From positions 868,001-932,000 of the forward strand of contig JAOALD010000001.1 of the NCBI GenBank assembly GCA_025153755.1: a stretch of DNA of 64,000 nt, in the 5' to 3' direction. The translations under genes and the position numbers were made by a program. This document shows, in pieces, positions 16,345 through 26,707 of this stretch (its first letter is position 1; each line of letters opens with the position of its first letter). Source of the stretch: SAR92 clade bacterium H921 (lineage in GTDB: Bacteria > Pseudomonadota > Gammaproteobacteria > Pseudomonadales > Porticoccaceae). The notes beneath the pieces are model-generated. The model searched no databases and was not told the DNA's origin. It saw only the letters and a program-made list of their open reading frames with translations.

Positions 16345-17028
16345 ATGACAGACCCAGAACAGCGTCTAGCCGAATCAATTTCAGCACTCATGGATGGAGA
16401 GAGCACTGAGCTAGAAACGCATCGAATCCTCAAGGAAGTGGGAAGCGCAACCGTTAACAAGCAAGGTGCACGGAGTAAATGGCAACGCTATCATATAGCC
16501 TCATCGATAATGACTGGAGCGCCAGTCGCTAAAATCGACCTGTCCGCTGCTATTGCGCAGGCAGTTGATCTCGAAGAAACTCATCGTCCCAGTAGCCTGC
16601 AAAAATTTACCGGTTCGGCCAGTCGCTTTGCTATTGCTGCGTCAGTTGCGATGCTGGCGATTTTGGGGGTGCAACAGTTCAGCACTGTGGAGCCTAGTGG
16701 TTCTGACGCAGTGCAGTTTGCTGAGGTGGCTGTCACTGCGGACCAGCAGAATAACGGTCCGGCGATCCAGTTTCCCTCTGATTTTCAGCCCAATATCCAA
16801 GCACGTACTGTTAGCGCGGGGGGCAATAATAAGGTTTCTCAAAAACCCTTGGTGCCGGTTATTCAGGTTAGGCAGACAGTGAGTCAACAGTACTCAGAGC
16901 AGGAAGTTCGCGCCTATCTAAATGACATCATACTCAAACATTCTAGTCACGCTGCGTTGAATAGTAGCCAGGGTATGTTGCCTTTTGCTCGCGTTACTAC
17001 AAGTGAGGGTGGTTCTAGAGATGACTGA
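16345..17028 (+). CDS. rseA: Anti-sigma-E factor RseA (MucA)
   Basis: The 227-residue membrane protein holds RpoE inactive. The cytoplasmic anti-sigma domain occupies about residues 5-80 (ESISALMDGE, KWQRYHIASSIM), one membrane helix about 94-112, and the rest is periplasmic, ready for regulated proteolysis. Signature strength is modest, as usual for this fast-evolving family, but position after rpoE and before rseB is decisive. An 87-base gap separates it from rpoE and a TTTGAGGAAG stretch gives its ribosome-binding site. Confidence 0.9.
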   Translation: MTDPEQRLAESISALMDGESTELETHRILKEVGSATVNKQGARSKWQRYHIASSIMTGAPVAKIDLSAAIAQAVDLEETHRPSSLQKFTGSASRFAIAASVAMLAILGVQQFSTVEPSGSDAVQFAEVAVTADQQNNGPAIQFPSDFQPNIQARTVSAGGNNKVSQKPLVPVIQVRQTVSQQYSEQEVRAYLNDIILKHSSHAALNSSQGMLPFARVTTSEGGSRDD

Positions 17029-17068
17029 GGTGCGTAAAGTCTGACTCAACATAGGAAAAACCATCAAG

Positions 17069-18055
17069 ATGTTGGTTAAATGGTTAACACAGGTAAAACT
17101 GGCGGCTCTTTTAGCCGCCGTTTTTGTCCATGGGCCTTTAATTTCGCAGCAGATGGACTCTGCCTATGATCTAATGGCTCGTATGGCCAAGGCTTCAAAG
17201 GAGCTTAGCTACAGTGGCCTGTTTACTTATGAATTTCGCGGTAATCTAACCAGTGTCAAGGTTGAGCATGTCGTACGTGATGGAGAGACCTACGAGCGTA
17301 TAGTGTATATGGACGGCCCCGAGCGTGAGATCGTTCGTCGCGGTGAAAACATTAACTGCATGCGTGCCTCAGATATGCTGTTGCGTGGCAGTGCGCTTAA
17401 AATCAACGACAATACCTATGCTCATCTACAGGATTTCTATAATTTCTATATCCGCGGTGATGCTCGAATAGCGGGACGCCAGGTGTCAGTGGTAAATGTT
17501 ATTCCCAAAGATAAGTATCGCTACGGCTACGTTATTGCGATTGATAAAGAAACCGGTCTGATGTTGCAGTCGGTATTGATTAATAGGCAGGGCAAACCGA
17601 TGGAAAGATTTCAGTTCGTCGATGTGTCTATTGGTACGCAGGTAAACGATATCGAATTTTCCTCTGAACTCATTGACTCTGCCGATATTGGTGCGGATCA
17701 GTCTGATTGCCTTGAAGGAAACCAACAGGCTAAGGTGTCTGAATCTCGTTGGACCCCTCGCTGGTTACCTGCTGGTTTTGTTTTGTCTTCCTATCAGCCA
17801 GCCGGCACCGATGGACAAGAATCTTTGATGTATACAGATGGCTTGGCGGTATTGTCAGTATTTATTGATTCATCGTCAAAAATTCGCAACTTACCTAAAG
17901 TAGATGCAAACCTTGGAGCCACCGTTGCCGTACTGACTAATACTGAGTTTAATGACCAGCGCTTTGCTATTTGTGTTGTAGGTGAGATTCCACGAAGTAC
18001 AGCTAGTCAGATTGCCAATGCTATTGCGCCAATACCTGCAAGGCCAATGCAATAG
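17069..18055 (+). CDS. rseB: Periplasmic sigma-E regulator RseB (MucB)
   Basis: The 328-residue protein has a signal peptide (about 1-27) and the two-domain MucB/RseB layout: an N-terminal LolA-like lipid-sensing domain (YSGLFTYEFRG, VEHVVRDGETYERIVYMDG) and a C-terminal domain that binds RseA (WTPRWLPAGFVLSSYQ). It shields RseA from cleavage until envelope damage displaces it. It follows rseA by 40 bases. Confidence 0.93.
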   Translation: MLVKWLTQVKLAALLAAVFVHGPLISQQMDSAYDLMARMAKASKELSYSGLFTYEFRGNLTSVKVEHVVRDGETYERIVYMDGPEREIVRRGENINCMRASDMLLRGSALKINDNTYAHLQDFYNFYIRGDARIAGRQVSVVNVIPKDKYRYGYVIAIDKETGLMLQSVLINRQGKPMERFQFVDVSIGTQVNDIEFSSELIDSADIGADQSDCLEGNQQAKVSESRWTPRWLPAGFVLSSYQPAGTDGQESLMYTDGLAVLSVFIDSSSKIRNLPKVDANLGATVAVLTNTEFNDQRFAICVVGEIPRSTASQIANAIAPIPARPMQ

Positions 18056-18097
18056 AGAGACTAATTTAGGTCGATACTAAATAATGAGTCTAGCCCA

Positions 18098-18556
18098 ATG
18101 ATTATAGAAACCGGAACCGTTATCTCCGTCGAGTCAGATAGTGTATGGGTGGAGACTATTGCCCGATCTACCTGCGATGCCTGTAGCGCTCAAAAGGGTT
18201 GCGGGCAGAGGGTCCTATCCCAGCTTACCGGGGAGACCAATCGTATTCGTGTTTTGCTCAACAGCCAGTCTCCAAGCGATGTAGTTACCGGGCAATCAGT
18301 GACTATCGGCATCCCCGAGGACGTAATTGTCGTAGGCTCAATGTTGGTTTATATGGTACCTATCTTAGCCTCAGTCATTGGCGCTTGGATTATGGGCGAG
18401 CAAGGTGATGCCGCAGGAATTGTTGGTGCTGCGGTTGGTCTGCTAGCTGGCGGTATGCTGGTTAGTCTGCAAAGCAGGAGAACCTGGAACGATTTGCGGC
18501 ATAATCCTGTCTTACTCCAAGACCATAGTGAAAAGCGGATCTTAGACTTAGCCTAG
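18098..18556 (+). CDS. rseC: SoxR-reducing/sigma-E modulator RseC (MucC)
   Basis: The 152-residue inner membrane protein has an N-terminal cytoplasmic domain with cysteines C26, C29 and C35 (CDACSAQKGCGQR), then two membrane segments (about 82-105 and 112-130). RseC homologues modulate sigma-E signalling, and the RsxC/RseC system helps keep SoxR reduced. The Cys cluster and two-helix layout agree with the family, as does the position between rseB and mucD. Confidence 0.9.
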   Translation: MIIETGTVISVESDSVWVETIARSTCDACSAQKGCGQRVLSQLTGETNRIRVLLNSQSPSDVVTGQSVTIGIPEDVIVVGSMLVYMVPILASVIGAWIMGEQGDAAGIVGAAVGLLAGGMLVSLQSRRTWNDLRHNPVLLQDHSEKRILDLA

Positions 18557-18621
18557 TATATGAATCTAAAGACTTACCTTGGGAACCCTCTGGTTGCCAT
18601 TATTTTATCGGAGCATTACCT

Positions 18622-19998
18622 GTGTTGAAGCGATTATTTTTTGTTAGTGTTTTATTTCTGATTACCCTGCCAACCGCCCAGGCGCAGCTACCTGACTTTA
18701 CCGCTCTTGTGGAAGATGTCTCCCCCGCTGTGGTAAAAATAAATACCGTTAGCAGAGGTAGTAAGGTGGAGGTTCCGCAGTTACCTGAGGGGCAGATACC
18801 TGATATTTTTCGTGATTTTTTTGAACAGCGTCAACGCCAGCAAAAATCTCGACCGGCTCGCTCAATGGGCTCAGGTTTTGTGATATCGGAAGATGGATAT
18901 ATTCTTACTAATCATCATGTGATAGAAAATGCCGATGAAATTCAGGTTTTGTTTGCCGATCGCCAAGAATATGTGGCTAGCGTGGTGGGCTCAGACAGGC
19001 GCTCAGATTTAGCGCTTCTTAAAATTAAAGGAGATAACCTGCCTACTCTGGAATTTGCACCCTCAGACAGTCTCAAGGTCGGGGCATGGGTACTGGCCAT
19101 AGGCTCACCTTTTGGACTCGATTACTCGGTCACTGCTGGTATTGTTAGTGCTATAGGTCGGAGTATTCCCACGCCGAAAGGTGAAAACTATGTACCGTTC
19201 ATTCAAACTGATGTGGCTATTAATCCAGGAAATTCTGGCGGCCCACTATTTGATCTCGAGGGACGAGTAGTAGGTATCAACTCACAGATATATTCTCGCT
19301 CTGGCGGTTCTATTGGCCTGTCTTTTGCAATCCCAGCCAGTGTTGCAATTGAGGTGATTGAGCAACTCAAGACTAATGGTCAAGTTCAGCGTGGCTGGCT
19401 CGGCGTGGCGATTCAGGATGTGAATAAAAGCCTCGCTGAATCCTTGCAGCTAGGCACGCCTCAGGGTGCATTGATCAATGCGGTTGAGCCAAATAGCCCG
19501 GCCGAGAAGGGCGGCATCAAGCCCGGCGATGTTATTGTGCGTTTTAATGGGCAGGCAATTATTGAGTCAGGGGACCTCCCTCATGTGGTTGGCATGATGA
19601 CACCAGGCGATGCTGCAAAGGTAGAAATCTTTCGTGAAGGCAAACGGAAAAAGTTAACGATGAAGGTAGGCTCTCTGGACAGCGACAGGCTGGGTATGGC
19701 GGAGAGTTCAGACGGCACAGATCGGCTGGGATTGATGGTTGAACCTGTAGAGGGATCGGAACTTCGTACCCTGCGTCTGCGCGGCGGCGTTTCGGTTACT
19801 CGAGTGTCGCCTGATTCAGCTGGCGCTGAAGCAATGTTGCGCGCGGGAGATATTATTGTGCAGCTGGGATATAGCCGCATTGACGATTTCGACGAGTATA
19901 ATCAGGTGATTGCTGAGCTTCCAACAGACACCCCAGTGGCTATTCGCTTCTATCGCCAGGGACGGGCAATTTTCCGTACCATTGAAATCACTGAGTAA
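18622..19998 (+). CDS. mucD: Periplasmic serine protease MucD (DegP/HtrA family)
   Basis: The 458-residue protease/chaperone degrades misfolded envelope proteins. It has a signal peptide (about 1-22), a trypsin-like domain with catalytic His99 (NHHV), Asp129 (RSDLALLK) and Ser205 (NPGNSGGPLF), and two PDZ domains (about 245-340 and 360-450). It starts with GTG, preceded by CGGAG. It closes the sigma-E block as in Pseudomonas, where it both belongs to and dampens the envelope-stress response. Confidence 0.96.
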   Translation: MLKRLFFVSVLFLITLPTAQAQLPDFTALVEDVSPAVVKINTVSRGSKVEVPQLPEGQIPDIFRDFFEQRQRQQKSRPARSMGSGFVISEDGYILTNHHVIENADEIQVLFADRQEYVASVVGSDRRSDLALLKIKGDNLPTLEFAPSDSLKVGAWVLAIGSPFGLDYSVTAGIVSAIGRSIPTPKGENYVPFIQTDVAINPGNSGGPLFDLEGRVVGINSQIYSRSGGSIGLSFAIPASVAIEVIEQLKTNGQVQRGWLGVAIQDVNKSLAESLQLGTPQGALINAVEPNSPAEKGGIKPGDVIVRFNGQAIIESGDLPHVVGMMTPGDAAKVEIFREGKRKKLTMKVGSLDSDRLGMAESSDGTDRLGLMVEPVEGSELRTLRLRGGVSVTRVSPDSAGAEAMLRAGDIIVQLGYSRIDDFDEYNQVIAELPTDTPVAIRFYRQGRAIFRTIEITE

Positions 19999-20141
19999 AG
20001 CGCAAACAGCTAGCTGGCTGTTGATTTGGATGTCGCTGATAAGCCGCTTGTAGCTAGAGATTGATAATCAAGCGGTCGATAGCGTCCGGCCTTTAAATAG
20101 GCTAGAATCCCCCCGCAAATTTTAATGGCAGTGCAAACATT

Positions 20142-21935
20142 TTGTCCGATCTCAGTCATATAAGAAACTTTTCAATTATTGCTCACATCGACCATGGTAA
20201 ATCGACCATAGCCGATCGATTCATCCAGCTGTGTGGAGGCCTTGCCGAACGCGAAATGGCGGCGCAGGTTCTAGACTCTATGGATATCGAGCGTGAGCGT
20301 GGTATTACCATTAAGTCCCAGAGTGTCACATTGCCGTTCACCGCTCAAGACGGTAAAACCTACCAGCTAAACTTTATCGATACCCCTGGTCATGTGGACT
20401 TTACCTATGAAGTCTCTCGATCACTGGCCGCCTGCGAAGGCGCGCTACTGATTGTGGACGCCGCTCAGGGAGTGGAGGCTCAGTCAGTTGCAAACTGTTA
20501 CACAGCAATTGCTCAGGGCCTCGAGGTGATTCCAGTACTAAACAAAATGGATCTACCCCAGGCTGAGCCAGAAAAAGTTATCAATGAAATTGAAAATATT
20601 ATTGGTATTGAGGCTACTGATGCGGTGCGTTGCAGTGCTAAGACGGGGGAGGGAATTACTGACATCCTCGAGGAGCTAGTACTAAAGGTTCCACCGCCGC
20701 AGGGGGATGTTGATGCCCCATTGCAGGCGCTGATCATCGACTCTTGGTTTGATAACTACCTAGGTGTTGTGTCTCTAGTGCGCGTTATGCAGGGTACTCT
20801 CGCGGTTAAAAATAAAATTGTCGCCAAGTCGATTGGCAAGCCACATGTAGTTGATAGTGTCGGCGTATTTACTCCCAAGCGTAAAGAGACTGGTGTGTTG
20901 CATGCTGGCGAAGTTGGCTTCATGGTTGCTGGCATTAAGGACATTCTTGGTGCGCCAGTGGGTGACACATTGACTCATCAAAGCACCTCAGATGTAGATG
21001 CCCTACCTGGCTTTCAACGTATTAAACCTCAGGTCTATGCAGGCATGTTCCCTGTGGATTCCGATGACTTCGAAGAGTTTCGAGAGGCCCTAGCTAAGCT
21101 AGCAGTCAACGATGCCTCATTATTCTTTGAGCCAGAGAGTTCAGATGCTCTGGGTTTTGGTTTTCGCTGTGGATTTCTTGGTATGTTGCATATGGAAATT
21201 ATTCAGGAGCGCCTTGAGCGGGAGTACAACCTTGATTTAATTACCACTGCACCAACGGTGGTTTATGAAATTATTACCTCTAAGGGTGACACGCTGTACA
21301 TGTCTAATCCCTCTGATCTGCCCGATCCTGGCCAGATTGAAGAAATGCGTGAGCCAATCTGTGAAGCCAGTATTCTGGTACCTAAAGATTATATTGGAAA
21401 CGTGATTTCACTCTGTGTAGAAAAGCGCGGGGTACAAAAAGATATGCAGTTTATTGGGGGGCAGGTATCAATTCGCTATGAATTGCCGATGAGTGAAGTG
21501 GTTATGGACTTTTTTGATCGCCTCAAATCGGTCAGTCGTGGTTTTGCGTCACTCGACTACAGCTTTGTGCGCTTTGAAGCAGCGGCACTAGTTAAGTTAG
21601 ATATTTTGATCAATGGTGATCGTGTCGATGCACTTGCCGCTATTACCCACCGAGATCATTCGATTCAGAAGGGTCGTAATCTGGCTGACAAAATGAAAGA
21701 GCTGATTCCTCGACAAATGTTTGATGTAGCTATTCAAGCGGCAATTGGCGGTAATGTCGTTGCTCGAACCACAGTTAAGGCATTACGCAAAAATGTGACA
21801 GCCAAATGTTACGGAGGCGATGTGACCCGTAAAAAGAAACTGCTGGAAAAGCAAAAAGCTGGTAAAAAACGTATGAAACAGGTCGGAAGTGTCGAGATAC
21901 CTCAGGATGCATTTCTAGCAGTACTTCGGACTTAA
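20142..21935 (+). CDS. lepA: Elongation factor 4 (LepA)
   Basis: The 597-residue ribosomal GTPase acts on stalled or mispositioned ribosomes. GTPase motifs are AHIDHGKST (G1), RGITIKS (G2), DTPGHVDF (G3) and NKMD (G4). The LepA-specific C-terminal domain is present, with [19 protein letters not shown] near the end. The start appears to be TTG; no ATG or GTG is available upstream in frame before a stop at 20103, and the family begins close to this point. It heads the lepA-lepB-rnc-era-recO-acpS group. Confidence 0.97.
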   Translation: MSDLSHIRNFSIIAHIDHGKSTIADRFIQLCGGLAEREMAAQVLDSMDIERERGITIKSQSVTLPFTAQDGKTYQLNFIDTPGHVDFTYEVSRSLAACEGALLIVDAAQGVEAQSVANCYTAIAQGLEVIPVLNKMDLPQAEPEKVINEIENIIGIEATDAVRCSAKTGEGITDILEELVLKVPPPQGDVDAPLQALIIDSWFDNYLGVVSLVRVMQGTLAVKNKIVAKSIGKPHVVDSVGVFTPKRKETGVLHAGEVGFMVAGIKDILGAPVGDTLTHQSTSDVDALPGFQRIKPQVYAGMFPVDSDDFEEFREALAKLAVNDASLFFEPESSDALGFGFRCGFLGMLHMEIIQERLEREYNLDLITTAPTVVYEIITSKGDTLYMSNPSDLPDPGQIEEMREPICEASILVPKDYIGNVISLCVEKRGVQKDMQFIGGQVSIRYELPMSEVVMDFFDRLKSVSRGFASLDYSFVRFEAAALVKLDILINGDRVDALAAITHRDHSIQKGRNLADKMKELIPRQMFDVAIQAAIGGNVVARTTVKALRKNVTAKCYGGDVTRKKKLLEKQKAGKKRMKQVGSVEIPQDAFLAVLRT

Positions 21936-21963
21936 TGGGCACCACCAAGGGAGGTAGATCTCG

Positions 21964-22695
21964 ATGGATTTTAATTTTGAACTGATTCTTACCGTTATCT
22001 TTTTAGCAACGGGCGCTTTTTGGCTACTAAATAGATTTATTGTTAAGCAGTCAGAGGGGCTCCTTGAATTTTTCGGTTCACTAGCGCCGGTGCTGGGTCT
22101 AGTGCTGGTTCTGCGTTCATTTATAATCGAGCCATTTCAAATTCCCTCTTTGTCTATGGTGCCAACTCTAAAGGTGGGAGATTTCATTCTGGTCAGCAAA
22201 TGGACCTATGGCATTCGCCTACCCGTGTTACGCACCAAAATTATTGAGATAGATTCTCCAGAGCGGGGCGATGTTATGGTATTTTTTCCACCCCATGAGG
22301 ATCGTTATTTTATCAAGCGCGTCGTGGGCCTTCCCGGGGATAAAATTCATATACTTAATGGTATTGTGTTTATTAATGGCGAGAAAATGGTACAAACCTC
22401 CATTGATCAAGAACCTAATTCGCCGCGCTCTGTGGTCATGTCAGAGAACCTTGGTGGATTCAATCATTTGATGCAAAAACGTATATCGCCAACTCGGCTG
22501 AGTCAGAATTATTCAGCTATCGTACCCGAGGGGCATTATTTTATGATGGGTGACAACCGCGATAATTCCAGTGATAGCCGCACCTGGGGCCCAGTCCCTG
22601 AGGACCGGATTGTAGGTAAAGCATTTGCCCGATGGATGTTTTGGGATAAGTTTTTTAGTCTACCTACCTTTGATCGGGCCGGAAAAATCAAGTAA
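21964..22695 (+). CDS. lepB: Signal peptidase I
   Basis: The 243-residue enzyme cleaves signal peptides of exported proteins at the outer face of the inner membrane. Two N-terminal membrane segments (about 5-25 and 36-54) precede the catalytic domain. Nucleophile Ser64 lies in PSLSMVPTL and general-base Lys118 in YFIKRVVGLPGD; the box GDNRDNSSDSR is conserved. It follows lepA by 28 bases with GGGAGG as ribosome-binding site. Confidence 0.97.
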   Translation: MDFNFELILTVIFLATGAFWLLNRFIVKQSEGLLEFFGSLAPVLGLVLVLRSFIIEPFQIPSLSMVPTLKVGDFILVSKWTYGIRLPVLRTKIIEIDSPERGDVMVFFPPHEDRYFIKRVVGLPGDKIHILNGIVFINGEKMVQTSIDQEPNSPRSVVMSENLGGFNHLMQKRISPTRLSQNYSAIVPEGHYFMMGDNRDNSSDSRTWGPVPEDRIVGKAFARWMFWDKFFSLPTFDRAGKIK

Positions 22696-23019
22696 CCTTT
22701 ATCTGCAATAGTCCACTAGCAGTACAGGCGCTACAGCAGGTTGTTTGGGACATGCTTAAAGAGGCGGCGTGATTTAACTGTAGGCGCAAAAATAATTGTT
22801 TTTTAGCCGGGTCGTGATTTTGGATGGCGTCTGTCCTAGCGCGCCACTAAACAAGCTTTCGAATGGTAGTCAGGTGATAAGCAATCATATTAAAAGTTAG
22901 GCTAGGGTGAATCCCAATTGTGAAAAACCAATAGCAAAATCCAGCGATATTAATGTTGAACTCAAACTTAGTAATCTACAGCATAGCATTGGCTAGATTA
23001 ATTGATCAGAGGATTGTTA
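22696..23019. other. Gap of 324 bases with no recognised gene
   Basis: No reading frame of note, RNA gene or terminator is visible. In Pseudomonas a small membrane protein of the DUF4845 family is usual between lepB and rnc. Nothing resembling it can be made out in any frame. The rnc promoter may lie here, but I see no convincing -35/-10 pair. Confidence 0.5.
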
Positions 23020-23697
23020 GTGAGCAATATCCGGCAGCTTCAAAAGCGTCTTAACTACACATTTAATGATGAGGAGTTACTGAGGCTAGCACTCTCTCAC
23101 CGCAGTTGTGGCAGCAGTAACAACGAGCGTTTAGAATTCCTCGGCGACTCTATTTTAGGGCTGACAGTTACCGATATTTTATACCGCGACTTTCCTCAAG
23201 CCCGGGAGGGGGAGCTAAGTCGCATGCGCTCCCACATTGTCCGGGGAGACTCATTGGCTGGAGTTGCCAAAGCCTTAGAGTTAGGTACGGAATTGTTGCT
23301 GGGACCAGGCGAAATGAAGAGCGGCGGCCATCGGCGTGACTCTATTTTGGGCGATACGGTAGAGGCTCTGATAGGCGCTGTTTATTTAGATGGTGGTTTG
23401 GAGGCGGCTAGGCAGTGCATTGTTCTTTGGTTTGAAAATTTATTCGCCGTAGCGCTGGAAGTACAACCGATAAAAGACCCTAAAACCAGTTTGCAAGAAT
23501 GGTTGCAACAGCGCGGTAAGTCAGTCCCTGACTATAAGTTAGTGAATACCGGTGGTGAGGCACACAGCCGCTTGTTTACGGTTAGTTGCAAAATTACTGA
23601 TGTAGATAGAGAAGTGAGTGCCATTGCCAGTAGTCGTCGAAAGGCCGAACAGATGGTAGCCGAGCAATTATTAATTGAACTGGAGTTGTCCTCTTGA
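23020..23697 (+). CDS. rnc: Ribonuclease III
   Basis: The enzyme cleaves double-stranded RNA in rRNA maturation and mRNA turnover. The catalytic signature [10 protein letters not shown] and the second acidic motif [16 protein letters not shown] are intact, followed by a C-terminal dsRNA-binding domain ([27 protein letters not shown]). GTG at 23020 is chosen because AGAGGA lies 7 bases before it; it gives 225 residues, the usual length. A longer TTG frame from 23002 places the ribosome-binding motif inside the gene. Confidence 0.96.
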   Translation: MSNIRQLQKRLNYTFNDEELLRLALSHRSCGSSNNERLEFLGDSILGLTVTDILYRDFPQAREGELSRMRSHIVRGDSLAGVAKALELGTELLLGPGEMKSGGHRRDSILGDTVEALIGAVYLDGGLEAARQCIVLWFENLFAVALEVQPIKDPKTSLQEWLQQRGKSVPDYKLVNTGGEAHSRLFTVSCKITDVDREVSAIASSRRKAEQMVAEQLLIELELSS

Positions 23698-24587
23698 CCG
23701 AATCTCGCTGTGGCTATGTTGCCATTATTGGCCGCCCCAATGTGGGTAAATCTACATTGTTAAATCATATCCTGGGCCAAAAACTTTGTATTACTTCGCG
23801 CAAGCCTCAGACTACAAGGCATACTCTGTTAGGAATCAAGACCGAAGATAACCTGCAGATGATTTTCGTCGATACCCCTGGCATTCATACCAACCAAGAG
23901 CGCGCCATAAACCGTGTTATGAATCGCTCGGCTGCCAGCGTAATTTCTGATGTTGATGTGCTGGTATTTGTCGTGGACCGGTTTGAATGGAGTGAGGCCG
24001 ATGAATATGTAGCCAAGTATCTCTCCAACAGCCAGGTCCCGGTAATTGTGGCGGTGAACAAGGTTGATATGATTGACGACAAAGATGCATTGCTGCCTCA
24101 TCTTAAATTTTTAGAAACTAAGGTTAATGCGGCGGATCTGGTTCCACTCTCTGCATTGCGTAGAACTAACCTAGGTGAACTTGAAGAAAAAATTAAAACA
24201 TATATGCCAGAGCGAATGCACATGTTTCCGGAGGATCAGATTACCGATCGCAGCGAGCGCTTTTTGGCAGCCGAAATTGTCCGTGAAAAAATAATGCGTC
24301 AGCTTGGTGCCGAGGTCCCCTACCAGGTGACAGTTGAAATTGAAGAGTTCCGTGCAGAAAAGAAAGTGACTCATATCAGTGCATTAATTTTGGTTGAGCG
24401 AGATGGTCAGAAAAAAATCATTATTGGGAGCAATGGTGAGCGGATTAAGAAAATTGGCGAGCAGGCGCGAGCCGATATAGAAAGTTTACTTGATTGCAAA
24501 GTGATGCTTAGAACCTGGGTTAAGGTTCGCAGTGGCTGGTCAGATGACGAGCGAGCTCTGCGCAGCCTTGGCTATATGGACGACTAA
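23694..24587 (+). CDS. era: GTPase Era
   Basis: The 297-residue GTPase assists 16S rRNA processing and 30S assembly. The N-terminal GTPase domain has [22 protein letters not shown] and SALR. The C-terminal KH domain shows [18 protein letters not shown]. The TTG start overlaps the rnc stop (TTGA), a conserved rnc-era coupling. Confidence 0.97.
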   Translation: MTESRCGYVAIIGRPNVGKSTLLNHILGQKLCITSRKPQTTRHTLLGIKTEDNLQMIFVDTPGIHTNQERAINRVMNRSAASVISDVDVLVFVVDRFEWSEADEYVAKYLSNSQVPVIVAVNKVDMIDDKDALLPHLKFLETKVNAADLVPLSALRRTNLGELEEKIKTYMPERMHMFPEDQITDRSERFLAAEIVREKIMRQLGAEVPYQVTVEIEEFRAEKKVTHISALILVERDGQKKIIIGSNGERIKKIGEQARADIESLLDCKVMLRTWVKVRSGWSDDERALRSLGYMDD

Positions 24588-24593
24588 TCAGCG

Positions 24594-25337
24594 GTGCGGG
24601 TCCATGCTGAAGCAGGATTTTTACTGCATTCCATACCCTATCGGGAAACCAGCCTACTAGTCGATCTGTTTAGTAAAAATTACGGTCGTATCCGCTGTGT
24701 TGCCAAAGGTTTTCGCAAACCTAATAAGCGTGGTATCAGCCGCGTTATTTTTCCCTACTCAGAGCACCATTTTTCCTGGCAGGGCCGGGGAGAATTAAAA
24801 ACATTAATTAGTGCCGACCCAATTCAATCTCCCGTATTTTTAAACCAAGAAAGTTTATTCACTGGACTGTATGTCAATGAGCTGCTGTTTCGCTTGCTTC
24901 ATGAATATGATGCCCACGAACACCTCTACCTCAGATATGCAGCGTTTATGCTGCAAATCGCCAATGAGGGGCCAGATGAGGTGATGCTGCGACAGCTTGA
25001 AATGACATTGCTGGATGAACTGGGCTATGGTCTAGTGCTCGATTCAGACTCCAATAGCGGTACTCCGCTAGCGGCCGATAAACTCTACCAGTATATTCCC
25101 GAACAAGGACTTGTGGAGGCAGTTAATCAATACAGGCAGCCCCAGGGTACTTACAGGGGAGAAGACATTATGGCAATGGAACAGGGTGATTTTAGTGAAC
25201 GTTCGGTTATGAAAACAGCCAAGCAATTATTGCGTAGCGTGATAAACTTTTACCTCGATGGGCGTCAGCTGCACAGCCGAGAACTTTACCGGCAGCATCT
25301 TCTATCTAGCGCGCCCAAACAGGAGAGGGATAGCTAA
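24594..25337 (+). CDS. recO: DNA repair protein RecO
   Basis: The 247-residue protein loads RecA with RecR at SSB-coated gaps. The N-terminal OB fold (AGFLLHSIPYRETSLLVDLF, VAKGFRKPNKRG) and C-terminal helical region with YVNELLFRLL and LLDELGYGL are recognisable. As in many gammaproteobacteria the zinc cysteines are missing. It starts with GTG six bases after era and its stop overlaps the acpS ATG (TAATG). Confidence 0.94.
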   Translation: MRVHAEAGFLLHSIPYRETSLLVDLFSKNYGRIRCVAKGFRKPNKRGISRVIFPYSEHHFSWQGRGELKTLISADPIQSPVFLNQESLFTGLYVNELLFRLLHEYDAHEHLYLRYAAFMLQIANEGPDEVMLRQLEMTLLDELGYGLVLDSDSNSGTPLAADKLYQYIPEQGLVEAVNQYRQPQGTYRGEDIMAMEQGDFSERSVMKTAKQLLRSVINFYLDGRQLHSRELYRQHLLSSAPKQERDS

Positions 25338-25711
25338 TGGTAAAAGGAATAGGCACAGATATTGTCGAAGTTGAGCGCGTAGAGAAGGTGCTTCAGCGTC
25401 AGGGTGACAAATTTGTTCAACGAGTTTTGACTGCTACCGAGCAGCAAGAATTTTTCCGTTTGAATCATAGTGTGGCTTTTCTTGCCAAACGCTTCGCTGC
25501 TAAAGAGGCCGTTGCCAAAGCGCTAGGAACTGGGATTGGTCGTGGAGTAAGTTTCCAAGATATAAATGTCGGTAACAATGATAAGGGAGCGCCTTGTATT
25601 GTGCTCTCAGGTGGTGCCGCTGAGGCGTTAAATAACTTAGGAGCCACTGAGGTGTTAATTAGCCTTGCGGATGAAACCAACTATGCCGTTGCCTTCGCGA
25701 TCTTGAGCTAG
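25337..25711 (+). CDS. acpS: Holo-[acyl-carrier-protein] synthase
   Basis: The 124-residue enzyme transfers phosphopantetheine from CoA to acyl carrier protein. The Mg-binding Asp lies in GIGTDIVEVERV and the catalytic Glu in RFAAKEAVAKALGTGIGRG. Translation is coupled to recO. In E. coli and Pseudomonas pdxJ stands between recO and acpS; it is missing here. Confidence 0.96.
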   Translation: MVKGIGTDIVEVERVEKVLQRQGDKFVQRVLTATEQQEFFRLNHSVAFLAKRFAAKEAVAKALGTGIGRGVSFQDINVGNNDKGAPCIVLSGGAAEALNNLGATEVLISLADETNYAVAFAILS

Positions 25712-25816
25712 TCGTTATAGGCATTAGTTATTTAATATAGCCGACTCAATGAGGTTTTAAGGTCTAGCTTCAGGCACAATGCTTCCTTTAATTTAGCAGC
25801 TGTAAAAGGCATCTAT

Positions 25817-26707
25817 ATGGATTATCCAACAATTGATCATTGCATAGGTAACACCCGCTTGGTGCGGTTACAACGTATGCCGGGTATTACCAGCAATACA
25901 ATCTTAGCTAAGCTGGAGGGAGATAACCCGGCTGGCAGTGTAAAAGACCGTCCGGCCCTGAGTATGATATCCAAGGCTGAGGCCCGGGGCGAAATAACAC
26001 CTGGTGATCGCCTTATTGAGGCCACTAGCGGCAATACAGGCATAGCCCTAGCAATGGTGGCAGCTATGAAAGGCTATCGTATGACCCTCATCATGCCTGA
26101 CAATGCCACAGATGAGCGCAAGTGGGCGATGACAGCCTATGGTGCCGAGCTTATTGAAGTAAGCCAGGACGATGGCATGGAAGGAGCCAGAGATCTCGCA
26201 CAAAAAATGCAACAGCAGGGTTTGGGCAAGGTCTTAGACCAATTTAATAATCCAGATAATCCGTTGGCTCATTACGAGGGGACTGGTCCAGAAATATGGC
26301 GTGATACTGAGGGGGCGGTGACTCACTTTGTGAGCTCTATGGGTACCACAGGCACAATTATGGGGACCTCTGCATTTTTAAAAACTCAGAATCCAAATAT
26401 TCAAATCATTGGTTTACAGCCGGAAGATGGGGCGTCAATTCCAGGTATTCGTCGCTGGCCGAAGGCCTATATGCCGGGTATTTTTGATGCTGCACAGGTT
26501 GATCATATGGTAGATATTTCTCAGAACAATGCCGAGCGAGCCATGCGCCGTTTGGCGCGGGAAGAGGGTATTTTTTGCGGTGTTTCGGCCGGTGGTTCAG
26601 TGGCTGCTGCGCTAGACCTCAGTTTACGGGTCGAAAATGCCACAATAGTCGCTGTAATCTGTGATCGTGGTGATCGCTACCTATCTTCGGGTGTTTACGG
26701 TCAATGA
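25817..26707 (+). CDS. cysM: Cysteine synthase B
   Basis: The 296-residue pyridoxal-phosphate enzyme makes cysteine from O-acetylserine and sulfide or thiosulfate. The PLP Lys43 lies in GSVKDRPAL, the substrate loop EATSGNTGIALA follows, and GTTGTIMG binds the cofactor phosphate. The segment PDNATDERKWAM is typical of CysM rather than CysK. Its stop overlaps mazG by 4 bases (ATGA). Confidence 0.94.
   Translation: MDYPTIDHCIGNTRLVRLQRMPGITSNTILAKLEGDNPAGSVKDRPALSMISKAEARGEITPGDRLIEATSGNTGIALAMVAAMKGYRMTLIMPDNATDERKWAMTAYGAELIEVSQDDGMEGARDLAQKMQQQGLGKVLDQFNNPDNPLAHYEGTGPEIWRDTEGAVTHFVSSMGTTGTIMGTSAFLKTQNPNIQIIGLQPEDGASIPGIRRWPKAYMPGIFDAAQVDHMVDISQNNAERAMRRLAREEGIFCGVSAGGSVAAALDLSLRVENATIVAVICDRGDRYLSSGVYGQ

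Noticed and set aside
19999-20141. Hairpins AACAGC/GCTGTT and CCGCTTG/CAAGCGG as a mucD terminator
   Set aside because: Short arms or long loops and no T tract; not strong enough to list.
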